Assembly: GCF_020360975.1 (NCBI RefSeq)
Contig: NW_025408671.1
Location: 5,952,001 to 6,016,000 of the forward strand
DNA length: 64,000 nt
Source of the DNA: Hirsutella rhossiliensis
Lineage: Eukaryota; Ascomycota; Sordariomycetes; Hypocreales; Ophiocordycipitaceae
Direction of reading: 5' to 3'
The notes below the pieces were generated by a model. That model saw only the letters and a program-made list of their open reading frames with translations, was not told the DNA's origin and did not search any database. Below are positions 49,401-59,210 of this stretch, piece by piece (positions within the stretch are counted from its first letter, which is position 1; the number at the start of each line of letters is the position of its first letter). The position numbers were made by a program, and so were the translations under genes.

Positions 49401-49424
49401 AGACTAAAAAGAAGGGAGGTATCC

Positions 49425-49908
49425 TATTACGACTACGGTCTAGTAAACCGCAGGGACTAATATATATTATAAGGTCACGTAACGTAGGGAGCAAGGAATA
49501 TTAGATAGACCGACGGGCTAATTAAGTTTAGAGCGACGGGTTACTTTAGCGCTCTAACGCTCTATAGCTAGGATCGTAGGATCGCTTTAGCGCTCTAGCG
49601 CTCTTAGACGACGGGATTACCTAGCGCTCTTAGCGATCTAAGGAAGCTCTCGAGATATATAAGGAAGGAACGGAATACTCCTTTAGATAGATAGCTTAAT
49701 AGCTTTTAATATTATAATTATTACGATCTTTATTACGATCCTATCTTTAATTCCGATTACTTAATTACCTAGTTATAGTCTATAGTCTATAACCTCCGAC
49801 TTATTATTAATATAATATACTTATTATTACTTAGACTATGCCCTATTATATCTACTAATATAAACCCCTTAATAGGTTTATCCCTTAGGAATAATACCGG
49901 TCGTTATA
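49425..49908 (+). repeat. G4 3' LTR
   Basis: 484 bp, homologous to 42030-42513 and somewhat less mutated at the start (GACTACGG kept). Followed by ACTAC at 49909-49913. Confidence 0.9.
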
Positions 49909-49913
49909 ACTAC

Positions 49914-51227
49914 TAAGGAGGCTATATAAGGCCTATAATAAAGGTATAAGATAACTAAGCTAAGGGAGCTAAAGTAGTTCTTAGGGGTACGAATTCTTAG
50001 GAATAGGTCCTAACGGACTATCTAGCTTACCTAGGACGCCTATATTAATAAGGTCGCTTATAAATTCCTCCTTAATACCCTAGATAAGAAGCTTCCCTTT
50101 ATGCTTATATTAGATAAAGAGCTTTTACTTAATCCGTCCTTTTAAGCTAGGGAGTAAGAGAAACACTAATATTAATAGAAGGTAGGCTCCTTACTTTTTT
50201 TAGCTATTTCTACTAGACCGGATATCTCTTTTACGGTCTCCTAGCTAGCTAGGCATAACTAAAGTCCTAGCCCTAGGTATTAAGAAGTAGTAGATAGAGC
50301 TATCCTTTATCTCTATTTAATAAGATTATATAGTCTACGCCTAAGAGGGTAAGGAAGGAAATAAGCTGCCGAAATCTTCCTTTATTTAAGCGATTCATCC
50401 TTTATAGATAATTCCTTAGATAGAAAGAGCTTATAAAGGTATATTATATCTCTTTTTAGAGGAACTATTACTTAGAGAGGTTCGAAGTAAGCTACCGTTA
50501 TAACTTCTAGTATATAGGCAAAGCTACTAGCTCTTTTAAAAGCGTTAAAAGAAGCGATTTTCCTTAGCTAGCTACTAATATCTCTATAACTATAAACCCT
50601 AACCCTATTAGCTATAGAATGCGATAATATATAGACTATACGGATTCTTATAGAGGAAAATAGTAAGCTATCGACCTAGCTATAGTATATTAATATCTAT
50701 TAGTATTAGTTACGCTAAGAAGTCTAAAGGGGACTTATTTTTATTTATTAGGTTCTAACGGTATTAATAAAAGCTAACGGTCTTACGAAGCCCTTACCGA
50801 AGTAGAAGCTAGCTGTCTTTTTATAGTAAATTAGGCTAGAAGACGTTCGAGAGAAGCTATTCTTAGAAGCCCGCCTTAAGAGTCTACGAGAAGAGCTAAA
50901 GGTATATAAGAGGAAGGAGACGTCTATAGCTAAAGAGAGGAATTAGGACTTATCCTAAAGGAGGGCCCCTAGCTTAATTAGGACTTATTCTTCTTAAAGG
51001 CCCCCTTTTTAGGGACTTATCCTTAGAGAAGCCCCACTTTCTTATAGGACTTAATTTCCTCCTTAGGCCCCTTTTTCCTAAAGTAGGTCTAAAAGAGCCC
51101 GGGGCTAAAACCCGGATTTCTCGAGTAAGAGATAGGTATAGACTAAGACCTCCTCTATACGCTTACTAGCCCGAAGCTATATTTAGCTTTACCTTTTCTA
51201 TAAGGGCAGGCTATAGCTAAGGGGGTG
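49914..51227 (+). pseudogene. copia RT end, RNase H and polypurine tract
   Basis: The copia reading resumes after G4. RNase H lies at about 50250-50900; a CDN...T motif near 50628, an HVDIH-like block near 50690 and an ADGLTK-like block near 50775 can be read once RIP stops are allowed. Sequence 50940-51210 is an untranslated region shared by all copies, rich in AAGGGGGCC-like blocks. The polypurine tract GCTAAGGGGG at 51216-51225 precedes the LTR. Confidence 0.82.
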
Positions 51228-51706
51228 TATCGCAAAGTATAGCTTAATTTCATAGTTCTTAGAGATATCCCTTAGTACGAGGGACCTAGGAAGCTAAAAA
51301 ACAGGTTTTAAGGAAAGAGCTAAAAAGAGGTATAGAGAGGAGGGTAGGGGTAAGAGGGGAAGCAAAAGTAGCGATAACTTCTTATAGAGGTAGCGAGAGA
51401 TAAGACGGATATACCGGCAACGGCTAGAAAGGAGGGGAAAACCTAGTAAAAAGCTCGGTAGTTAAAAGGATATTAGTAGCTTCTTTAAGTAGGATCTTCT
51501 TTATTAATTAAGATGCTAGATAGGTATAAGGAGGGGCGTTAGATAGAGGAAAGAAGGAGAATTAAGGCAATATAATAATTACTCCCCTACCTTTATTACT
51601 GCCCTAGTAAGAATTAAATCTCTCTGCCCTACTTATCCGACCCCTTACTTTTAATTTTACCTTTATATATTTTATATATACCTCTTATATCTCTCTCTTC
51701 GCGAGA
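51228..51706 (+). repeat. copia 3' LTR
   Basis: 479 bp, partner of 27623-28098. It borders the non-repetitive island. Just outside it is ATTCG, not the GTTAC found at the other end. Confidence 0.82.
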
Positions 51707-52370
51707 ATTCGGGCTATTTAAGCTCCTTTATACCGTCTAAGTTAGTATATTCCTAAATCTCGTAAGTCTAGCCCTATAATTTAATCCCCTTAATCTATAA
51801 GGTCTAATCGAGGCTTTTCCTTAGTCTTACGATATCCCTATCCCCTCTTACTTCCTTTAAAGATATCTTAGGGAAAATAGAGGTTCTAGCTTAATAAGTA
51901 ATATCCTTCTTTAAGGGATACGTAATTTATATAATTCGTATATTTCTAGTAGTGCTTCCTTAGTATAGCTAGGTTCCTTGCCTTAACACTACGATTTAAG
52001 CGTTAAACCGGCGTTAATAGCTCGTAAATAGCTCTAAAGGTAATATCGGCGGGCAAACGATAATCTAGTCGTGCAGACCGGGCTTATAACTCTTAAGCAG
52101 GGGCTTAAGAGCATAGTAGAAGAAATAGGGGCATATAAAGGTAAATTAAGTTATGCCTCTCCTAGTCTATCTATTAGGATAAGAGAGGGGCTTATATAGG
52201 TACAGTGACCATATATAGCTAGCTAAAAGAGGGCATTAAGATGTTCCTATACCTAAGTTGGGCCTATATAATGTCCTTGGGCTAGGGGAGTTATGTTAGT
52301 TAGGCAGGCTTCCTTGTGCATGACTATTGGGTCCACTAGGCATGACTGTGGCCTTTTATGCCCACTCTCC
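51707..52370. other. RIP transition zone, no intact gene
   Basis: Not similar to any repeat in the window. CA and TG are scarce up to about 51950, then gradually return, reaching normal levels by about 52300. This looks like RIP leaking from the copia element into unique DNA. It probably held the first exon(s) and promoter of the toxin-like pseudogene, but I cannot recognise an N-terminus. Confidence 0.6.
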
Positions 52371-54334
52371 TCAACAGTAACCATATTCTTGCGACGAATA
52401 ACAGCTATAAGCCTACGGTGTATGTGAGCTTCTCCTCGTACTACGCCCTTGTCTAACGGTTATGCTATGGGTGGAGGGAACTCCGCTGGAAAGGGGACTG
52501 TCTTAAAGGTTAAGACATCGCGAAATATGTTCTCGGTGGAGGGGTTTAGGGAAGCGGTCACTGGATTTCGGACCCTCCACCCCGGCGATGGGGAGTACCT
52601 CGCTATGTTGGGCTCTGCCGAGGACCAGATCATGGGCTATTGGATGCTCGACCCATCCGTGGAACGTTAAATTGGTAAATTGGAGAACATGGGTAAAATA
52701 AAAATTGAGCCGGATCAAACCAAGTTAGTGGAGTACCCAGGTTATAATGCGGAAGCATATAAGAGGCAGGGAGCTACACGTTGGTCGGCTATTACTGGAG
52801 AAGAAAATTTTCGCCCAAATAACGTTATGAATTTGTCGCCCTGCCTACTAGGCTTGCAAACACGAGGGGCCACGGGGTGCATATTGACCGACGACCGCCA
52901 TGGGATCGATAAAAGACTTGGCCACGAAAATAATGTCAATTCAGGGGAAAGCAAAGAGCCTCCTAAAGAGGAAACGGGCAAAACTCCCAAGGATGAGGAC
53001 CCCGTGAAGGGCAAGCCTGTCATCAACAATGAATGTGTCAGGCCGTCCGTCGACAATGCTTCCCCTTGAGAACCCACGCCGGAAAATGAGCCGCCACCCC
53101 CTCGGAAACCTTCACCGGACACACCTGGGGATGAGCCCACCATTCCCAAGGGGGAGACGTCGCCGGAAGTGGCGAAAACGGCCGAGAGCGTGTCACGAAA
53201 GGAATTCGCCGCGGGCGCGAACAGTCGCAACTTTACTAAGGTGGTGGAGAAGAGGTGGTCCCTGTCACTCCCCAAGGTGCGCACCTGGTTTCTAGGGAAT
53301 AAGCTACTCTAACCCAAGGCCCTAAGCTTGGGTACGATTCTGGAGGGTCCTGCTTGGATCAGCGGGATGGTGATGGACTTCACGCAGAATGTGACTGTCT
53401 TTGACCGGCTCTCGGCCGTGACATCGATCATACCCATCGTGGGTTGCTTGACGGAGGCAGCAGCGGGGGCAATCCAGGGGCAGGTTGATCGACTCGACAG
53501 CGCTTTATGCCTGTTTGGCGACGTCTTGGTGCTAAGCGGTACCGGCGCTCCGTCGGGAGTAACGGTACATTTCGCCCGAGCGATTATTAAGGCGTTCAAG
53601 CTACCGCCAAAGCTGCCGACTAAGGAGGAAATAAAAGACTTACGCGACGAAAACTAGAAGGCCTTCCTCGATAATCACCTATATAAGTACCTTGATTCGT
53701 ACCCGGAAATCTATCCGGATATAGATCCGGAGAATAACTCGACGCTTAGTTTTAGGGCTAAGTTTAAGAGTCCTAATACGATAAACTCTCTGGCCGTCAT
53801 ATCCCTAGGCGGAAAGGGGATTGCCGAGTTAAGTAGGAGGAGCCAGGGAGCCGTCGAGGCTGCGACCTCTAATAAGGAGAAAAGCCAAATCCGAAACAAA
53901 ACGTAGGAGGCGATTGATCAGATTCGGGCAACTACGTCGACCGAGATCATAAGTCGGCAGCGCCGGTTCTTATTAAATCCCCCAAGTGCTATAAAAGACA
54001 ATACAACCGTCTCGCTGAAGCCTGCGGCCGAAAAGTACAATAGCGACCTTATTGTAAAATTAAATCTTAAATCCTATAAGATAATCCAAAATTACCCAAA
54101 TATAGACTAGATGGATCAGCTCGCCGACGCACCTAGTGGCTTCGGAGGGGCTGCGGTTCCCGAAGGCGACTAAAATTTCGGCCTGCCCGCGAGCATATGA
54201 CAAGCGTTGGGGAATATCAGCAGGGAGAACCGCCACTATTGCCTCGCCTCGACTACCTGGCCTATGTTGTCGGACAGTCGAAAGGATTGGGGAAAGACTC
54301 ACTAGTCCTACGAGATTCTAAGGTTTCGAGCTAG
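52371..54334 (+). pseudogene. Heat-labile enterotoxin A-like ADP-ribosyltransferase pseudogene (fungal type)
   Basis: Fungal members of this family are secreted ADP-ribosyltransferases with a long C-terminal helical part. A YVSFSS segment (about 52420-52437) matches the STS region of the fold with a Phe at the central position. The segment at 52599-52658 matches the catalytic ExE region, with Asp at the first Glu position and an intact second Glu. Frame shifts near 52447. After that one frame runs to 54173, broken by stops at 52668, 53067, 53310, 53655, 53904, 54108 and 54171. A Pro-rich linker (53070-53200) precedes a helical C-terminal domain (53328-53657). A further frameshift near 54215 leads to a final stop at 54332-54334. 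CA/TG are near normal, so damage is RIP leakage plus small indels. No functional product is expected. Confidence 0.6.
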
Positions 54335-55324
54335 ACCTAACTATTCGACTATCAAATATAGCAAATACCACTCAACCACCACCAAAATAGGGGCACCCCC
54401 ATATGGAGGTGTTATTAGTATAGTTTATAAGTCTTTGTCCTGCTGACATCGATATATAGTAGCTGTCGCACGTCTGCTTCGAGATAAATCAGCGAAGCTG
54501 ACCTTGCTAATGATCCAATTTAATACACTCAAGGTTTTCCAGGACTTCAAATTCTTATTGCTATAAAATATAGAAAGCGAGTTAAAGAATAGAAGATGTA
54601 TAAGTCTAAAAGAGAATGGGAAGCTTGCTAATACCCCTATTCGACTGGATATCCCTTTGCATCTGCAAAGCTGGATAAATATCGGTCTCGTCCGTTGGTT
54701 CCTCTAGTTGCGAGTCTAGAAGATAGTTATTCTTCTTAAGCCTAGCGAAGCTGTTGTTAGTTTTACGGTTTGTTATATTAAGGCAGGAATAGACAAATCT
54801 GTTCGAATTCTTTATAAAGAAATTATTAAATCTCATAAGGCTATTCTTACCGTCAATACACACCCGGCTAACCCACCACAGCCAGCATCAACAGGTAAGA
54901 GACAACTGCGACAGAAGTTCGCCAAAGATAAGACTAACGGATATAATAAAGAAGCAAGAATTAACTGTATTCGAGCAAAAAAAGGTAACGACATTAAACG
55001 ATTGGAGTATGCAAAAATGGCTAGGAGTGTTTCGAGGAACAGTTAAAGTTTGTCGAGCCCAGCATGCGTCAGACAACTCTAACCCAGAGGCGACTCAGGG
55101 CGACAAGGAAAAAGCCTAAGAGACCGGCCAGAAGCCCAAAGACTACCGGTATATACTATCTGGGATATCCTCCACGAGAAAAAGACGTGCTAGGCTAGTT
55201 ATAGGACTATATGACAAGATGAGGGTGCTCACCCGGGACCCGTCACGCGTTTCTTACTTCTACCTCCTTATCTATGGATTCATGGGCTCTGCAGCCACTC
55301 GGATGCTCTGGTCCCTTCCCCCGT
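54335..55324. other. Intergenic region, no supported gene
   Basis: Normal CA/TG content, moderately AT-rich. It contains an 18-bp near-palindrome with core CCATATGG at 54394-54411 and a TTTGCATCTGCAAA hairpin near 54656. Small open frames exist (minus 54606-54863, 85 codons; plus about 55064-55260 without ATG), but none resembles a known protein or has convincing start and splice signals. The distal part may hold the 3' UTR of the minus-strand gene that ends at 55325. Confidence 0.55.
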
Positions 55325-56471
55325 TTACAATTCGTCAACCAGGGGGCTTGGACCCTGGGGCATCCCCAACTTATCCTCAAAATGCATCCTGAGAGCCTCC
55401 ACCCGCCCGCGGTCAGCCATCCACCTCATATACTCGGCCGGGTTGGTGCTGGTCATGTCAAGGATGGTTGGGAAGCTACCAGGGGGCTTAATATCGCTGC
55501 GAGCACTCCACTGCGACATGTTCCTCTGGAAGTCGTCGCTCAGCAAGAAGTTACTGAACAGCTTGGCACTCTCGGGATGCGGGGCGTCTTTGTAAATCGC
55601 GATGGATCGGGGCCAGCTGACGAACTTGCCCTGGGTCGGGAACGAAAAGCTCAAGCTCGAATTTCCGGCTGGCATCAATCCCACTCCGGCAGTAAAGGTG
55701 ACCGACTGCGTACTATTCGGCTGCCTAAGGATGGCCAAGGGACTAGCCGTTCCTCGAACCCAACGGGGGTTCTGTTTTAAGAGCCCCTCGAACCACTCAT
55801 AGCCATATTGGTTCATGCTAAGTCAAACATTTAGTAAATAAGGATCTTGAGCTGGTAAAGTAAGGGTTTACCTACACTAGATCGAATATGTAGGCAATCG
55901 CGTCGTCATCACTAGGGTGCGTGAGGACTAGCTTATCCTTATACTCTGGTTTCAAAAAGTCGGGCCATTCCCGCGGCGGGTTACGGAGCTTCGCCGGGTT
56001 CCAGACGGTCGACCAAGCGTTGATAGCGAACCCATAATAGGCAGCCCGTATATGACGGAAGGGCGGGGAGACTTTGAAAAAGTTGTTTGGCGCATAGTGC
56101 AGCAACGCACCTTGCTGATCCCATCGGGGGTAGTCATGCAAGGCTTGGAGAATGGAGACGTCAACCTCGACTTTGTTGGTAGCCAGCTGGCGATCGATAT
56201 CGACGGTATGGTACTTGGAGCGGTTGACGGTGGCGTTAAGTGTCATGCCAGGGAACCGAGACTCGAAGGCACGTTTCAGGCGATCCTGCTGGTTTACTTC
56301 GTCACCGCCATGCAAGCAGTTGACGACACCGCCCTCGGCCAAAGCAACCTTGTATATCTGCTCGATGGTTCTGTTTTCGTTGATCTGGGGCCTGTTGAAG
56401 CCAAGCGAGATATCGTAGGCAGCACTGGCCTGGGCCACGAGCGCAAAGGGAACTAAGGCACCGAGAATCAT
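55325..56471 (-). CDS. Secreted bacterial-type extracellular solute-binding protein (ABC substrate-binding fold)
   Basis: 362-residue protein from two exons (56471-55876 and 55817-55325). Residues 1-18 (MILGALVPFALVAQASAA) form a signal peptide. The mature part resembles the iron/thiamine-type periplasmic substrate-binding proteins of bacteria (COG1840-like): an AEGGVVNCLHGGDE start, a central YYGFAINAWSTVWNP segment at the lobe crossover, WPDFLKPEYKDKLVLTHPS, and a C-terminal FLLSDDFQ block. The length is usual for the family. Fungi lack the matching ABC importer, so fungal homologues are thought to be secreted or vacuolar; the ligand is unknown. The ATG has A at -3. CA/TG are normal and no stop interrupts it, making this the only intact gene here. 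A bacterial origin by old transfer, with gain of an intron, is plausible. Confidence 0.85.
55818..55875 (-). other. Intron of the solute-binding protein gene (58 nt)
   Basis: Minus strand: donor GTAGGT at 55875, TTTACTAAATG branch-like region, acceptor GACTTAG ending at 55818. Splicing gives D-L-V-M-N-Q-Y across the junction (phase 2). Without it the frame stops at 55872. A donor two bases upstream (GTGTAG) is possible but breaks frame. Confidence 0.8.
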
Positions 56472-56977
56472 GATGGTGGTGGGTTGGATTTAGCGTAGGA
56501 ATGCTGAATCCAGCAAAAGAACGTCGAGGCTATGAAAAACTAAAATGCTGAATTTAGTAAAGTAATGGTGAGTTTAGTGATGGACTACTGGACCAAACGA
56601 AGGACTGAACATTCACGTTCTGGCTTGGGTTGCACTTGGTGAACTACAGTAATCGGCAATGGCCGGGAGTCTTATATGTATCTTCCATCTCCGTCTCATA
56701 ATAGGACAACTTGACAAGTGACTAGCCTTTAGTTCGCTGTCTAGATATGCCTGTAAACGTAGGGGAATAGCTCAACTAGGGTAAGAACCGCCGACTTAGC
56801 CGAAAAAGGTCTATGCCAAGTTGTCGAAGCATGGTAACGTGAGTGTTTTGTGGAGTACGTGAGTGGCGGAGCAAGCCTGCCACATCATATGCCCCTTCAT
56901 TCACTAATTTACCTAGGGTTTATGCTTATCTTATTTCATGCATCATGAATCATCATGGCATTTGTTAGATGACCAGG
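56472..56977 (-). promoter_or_regulatory. Upstream region of the solute-binding protein gene
   Basis: Unique, non-RIPed DNA between the start codon and the right-hand repeat block. On the minus strand a TATA-like ACATATAAG (56679-56671) lies about 200 bases before the ATG. An ATTCAGCA motif occurs twice between the two. Whether the TATA sets the start site is unproven. From about 56700 to 56977 I see nothing further. Confidence 0.45.
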
Positions 56978-59210
56978 GTTTCCTAGCTTGATTGACTCGG
57001 AAAAACTCGCCCTTTCATGAAATCCCAACTCGCACACATCTCTATTTGCACTTATGCCATCAACGCCAGCCCGGCAAGTAGCCGTATAGCCTAAATGCCC
57101 TCATTAGCACATGCGCCCGCCCGCATACACACACACACTGCCCACACTTAGCGCTCTTGGCCATAGCTTAAATTCGTCTAAAAGCGTATCTTTGACCGGC
57201 CCTCTGGCCCCCTACGGCTGCGTGGGCGGGCGCGGCCACATAATTGCCTCCCATCTAATGACTCTTCTAACGCCTAATAAAGTGAGCCGCCCTAACGATG
57301 CCGCCCCTAACGAAGCGAGCTATCTTAACGATGCCGTAGCCGCGCCACCCCTGCTGCGATCTCCTCTTAATTCCCTTCCCTTAATATTTCTTTGGCCGGA
57401 CGATCGTTATAGTGACGCTATAAGAGACCTCAGACTGCGTAAGGGGGTCTCTAACGGGACTATCCTAGAGGCCGTATATCGAGAACTAGCTTAGTAGATA
57501 TCTAATTAGAGTAGAAGTAGATTCGTCGTAGAAAGGTTATTTAAGACTCGGATAATGCCCCTACGACCCCTCTCCTTATTAGTTCTCGACTACGCTAATA
57601 CGGTGCGCGGTTAGTAGTGCTATCTCGGGCGTCTCTTAGCTGCTAGGTAGTAACTTTATCTTAATATAAGGTTATAGAGAAAGGTTAATTCCTAGTTACT
57701 AGTAACTCCGTTTTCCCCTATAAACTATTCCTTACTAATAGCGTCTATAGTAAGTCCTAGCTCTATATATTTTAACTAATAGCTAACGTAGCTAGTAAAT
57801 TTCTTTTATATTATAGTAGCTTCGTCCCTTAATCTAATATAATAAATAGATAGCTCTACCTATAGCTGCCGTTAACGATTATACTATATAGAAGTAGCCG
57901 GTCGCTATATAGATATCGCGCTAGTAAAGTAAACTATTAAGTAGATATCTTTATTAGGATATATAAGCAGCTATTCTTTAATAGCTAGGATATTAACCGT
58001 CTACGATAGGTAGACCTTAGGGACTATTAGTAGTAGGTACTTATAGCGGTTTATAATAGGCTCGTTAATCCGGCTAAGACTAAGTTCTAATTACTAATTA
58101 AACGAATTAACTAATATAAGGCTTTAGGTTATTATATTTCGGATCCGGGATATATTATTAGCCGTTGCCTAGCCTAGTAAAGGCCGATGCCGACTATATA
58201 TAAAGGCAGGCTTAAAAAACGTCTTTTTAGCTAACTTTTCGAAACTAAGCCTAAAATATAGAAAAAAATATATACTTAGAGTCCTCGAGAATAGCGTATT
58301 ACGCCCCCCTAAGTATAGCCTCGCGTAGCTACTAGCGGGTGCGTAATATACTACTAAAGATTGCGAATTAAGCGAGGTTTAACCTTATATAAGTAGAAAA
58401 CTTTTCCCCGCCCTCCCTAACTAAGGGTATATGCCCCTAGCTAAAGGGACCTAGCCTAGACCCGACCTAGGACCCTAGCCTAGGCCTAAGGAGGGCCCCT
58501 TTAACCCCCCTCCCCCCCTTAACTTAAGGGCCGCTTTAAAAGGCTAATGCCTTTTAAAGACCTTAAAAGAAAGGCCTAAGGCTTAAGACTAAGCTTAAGA
58601 GGATACTAAGATAAAAGATAATACCTAGCCTATACTAAAGACTAGCTTCTTTAGGCCTAGCTTAGCCCTGCCTTAGTCTAGCTACTTTTAACTTAACTAG
58701 ACTTTAAAGTAGGTAAAGAGGTAAAAGAGAGCTACCCTTAGTAGCTCTATTAGCCCTATACTTATCTAACCTATATTTTAATACTTATAGTAGACCTAGC
58801 CCTAGCCCTAGCACCCCTTTCCTAGGGACTAGGCCTAAGGCTTCCTTTAATAAGCCTTCTAAGCCCTTAAGGAAGCTAAAAAATTAAATCCTTTTATAAG
58901 ACCCTTATAAAAGGGCTCGAGAAGGCAGCTATAGGGACCCTAGACTATTAATAACCCTATAATACTCCCCGTACTAGCCTAAGGCCGCTTAGTAGCTTAA
59001 GACTACTTAAGGAAACCTTAAAGCTAGCTTATAGGCTAAGGTTACTATAAAGAAAGCGCTTAAGGCCCCGACTAAGGCCTTAGCTAAGAGGTATATAAAG
59101 GAGGACTTCTAACTTATCTTAAAGCTAAAAAAGGGATTACTAACGCTAACTATTAGCCCTATTACTCTTTAAAATAAGCTTAATAAGGCTTTAAAGGAAC
59201 TAGCTATATT
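56978..59210 (+). pseudogene. Repeat X, right copy: unidentified multicopy coding sequence, partly spared by RIP
   Basis: From 56978 to about 57490 CA and TG are normal; beyond that they fall steadily. The plus frame that contains an ATG at 57111 and the segment FLWPDDRYSDAIRDLRLRKG (about 57389-57448) runs on past its first stop (57492) with only TAG/TAA interruptions to about 58440. Legible parts include LLVLDYANTVRG (near 57580), NIRLQRKVNS (near 57670), YYIEVAGRYIDIALVK (near 57885) and NIRLQVIIFRIRDILLAVAQ (near 58110). I do not recognise the family. A subtelomeric gene family is one possibility, but I have no motif that proves it. It includes 218 bp (58950-59167) missing from the left copy, and ends at a copia LTR. 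Confidence 0.7.

Larger units (their letters stand above)
42030..49908 (+). mobile_element. Complete Ty3/gypsy chromovirus G4 (7.9 kb)
   Basis: LTRs of exactly 484 bp at 42030-42513 and 49425-49908, with a perfect 5-bp target duplication. Purine-rich tract (AAAAAGAAGGGAGGT, about 49406-49420) before the 3' LTR. Gag with zinc knuckle, protease, reverse transcriptase, RNase H, integrase and chromodomain are in order on plus. The internal part is very AT-rich. The LTRs keep CG-rich blocks, because RIP spares CpG. Confidence 0.9.
27623..51706 (+). mobile_element. Ty1/copia element (plus), split by nested insertions G3 and G4
   Basis: 5' LTR 27623-28098, internal 28099-31614, then G3, then internal 41432-42029, then G4, then internal 49914-51227 and 3' LTR 51228-51706. 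With both insertions and one duplicated target each removed, the element is about 6.4 kb and collinear with the minus copy at 10110-16362. Landmarks: integrase Asp motif IDAF near 30345, integrase N-G-G-V-E-R at 30569-30586, reverse transcriptase YVDD at 41980-41991, RNase H about 50600-50900. Its outer flanks do not match (GTTAC on the left, ATTCG on the right). Confidence 0.85.

Noticed and set aside
49222..49494. 90-codon minus-strand open frame at the G4 3' end
   Set aside because: Crosses the polypurine tract and LTR boundary, so it cannot be a gene of the element; composition is not coding-like.
52742..53284. 180-codon minus-strand open frame opposite the toxin-like pseudogene
   Set aside because: The plus frame matches the toxin family before and after it and continues through a Pro-rich linker; the minus frame has no recognisable features.
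54606..54863. 85-codon minus-strand open frame between the two host genes
   Set aside because: No homology I can recognise and no convincing promoter or splice signals; kept only as a remark on the intergenic region.
55274..55780. Plus-strand open frame of 168 codons opposite the solute-binding protein gene
   Set aside because: Shadow of exon 2; the minus frame has family matches and a proper splice junction.
56052..56456. Plus-strand open frame of 134 codons opposite exon 1 of the solute-binding protein gene
   Set aside because: Shadow of the minus-strand exon with its signal peptide.
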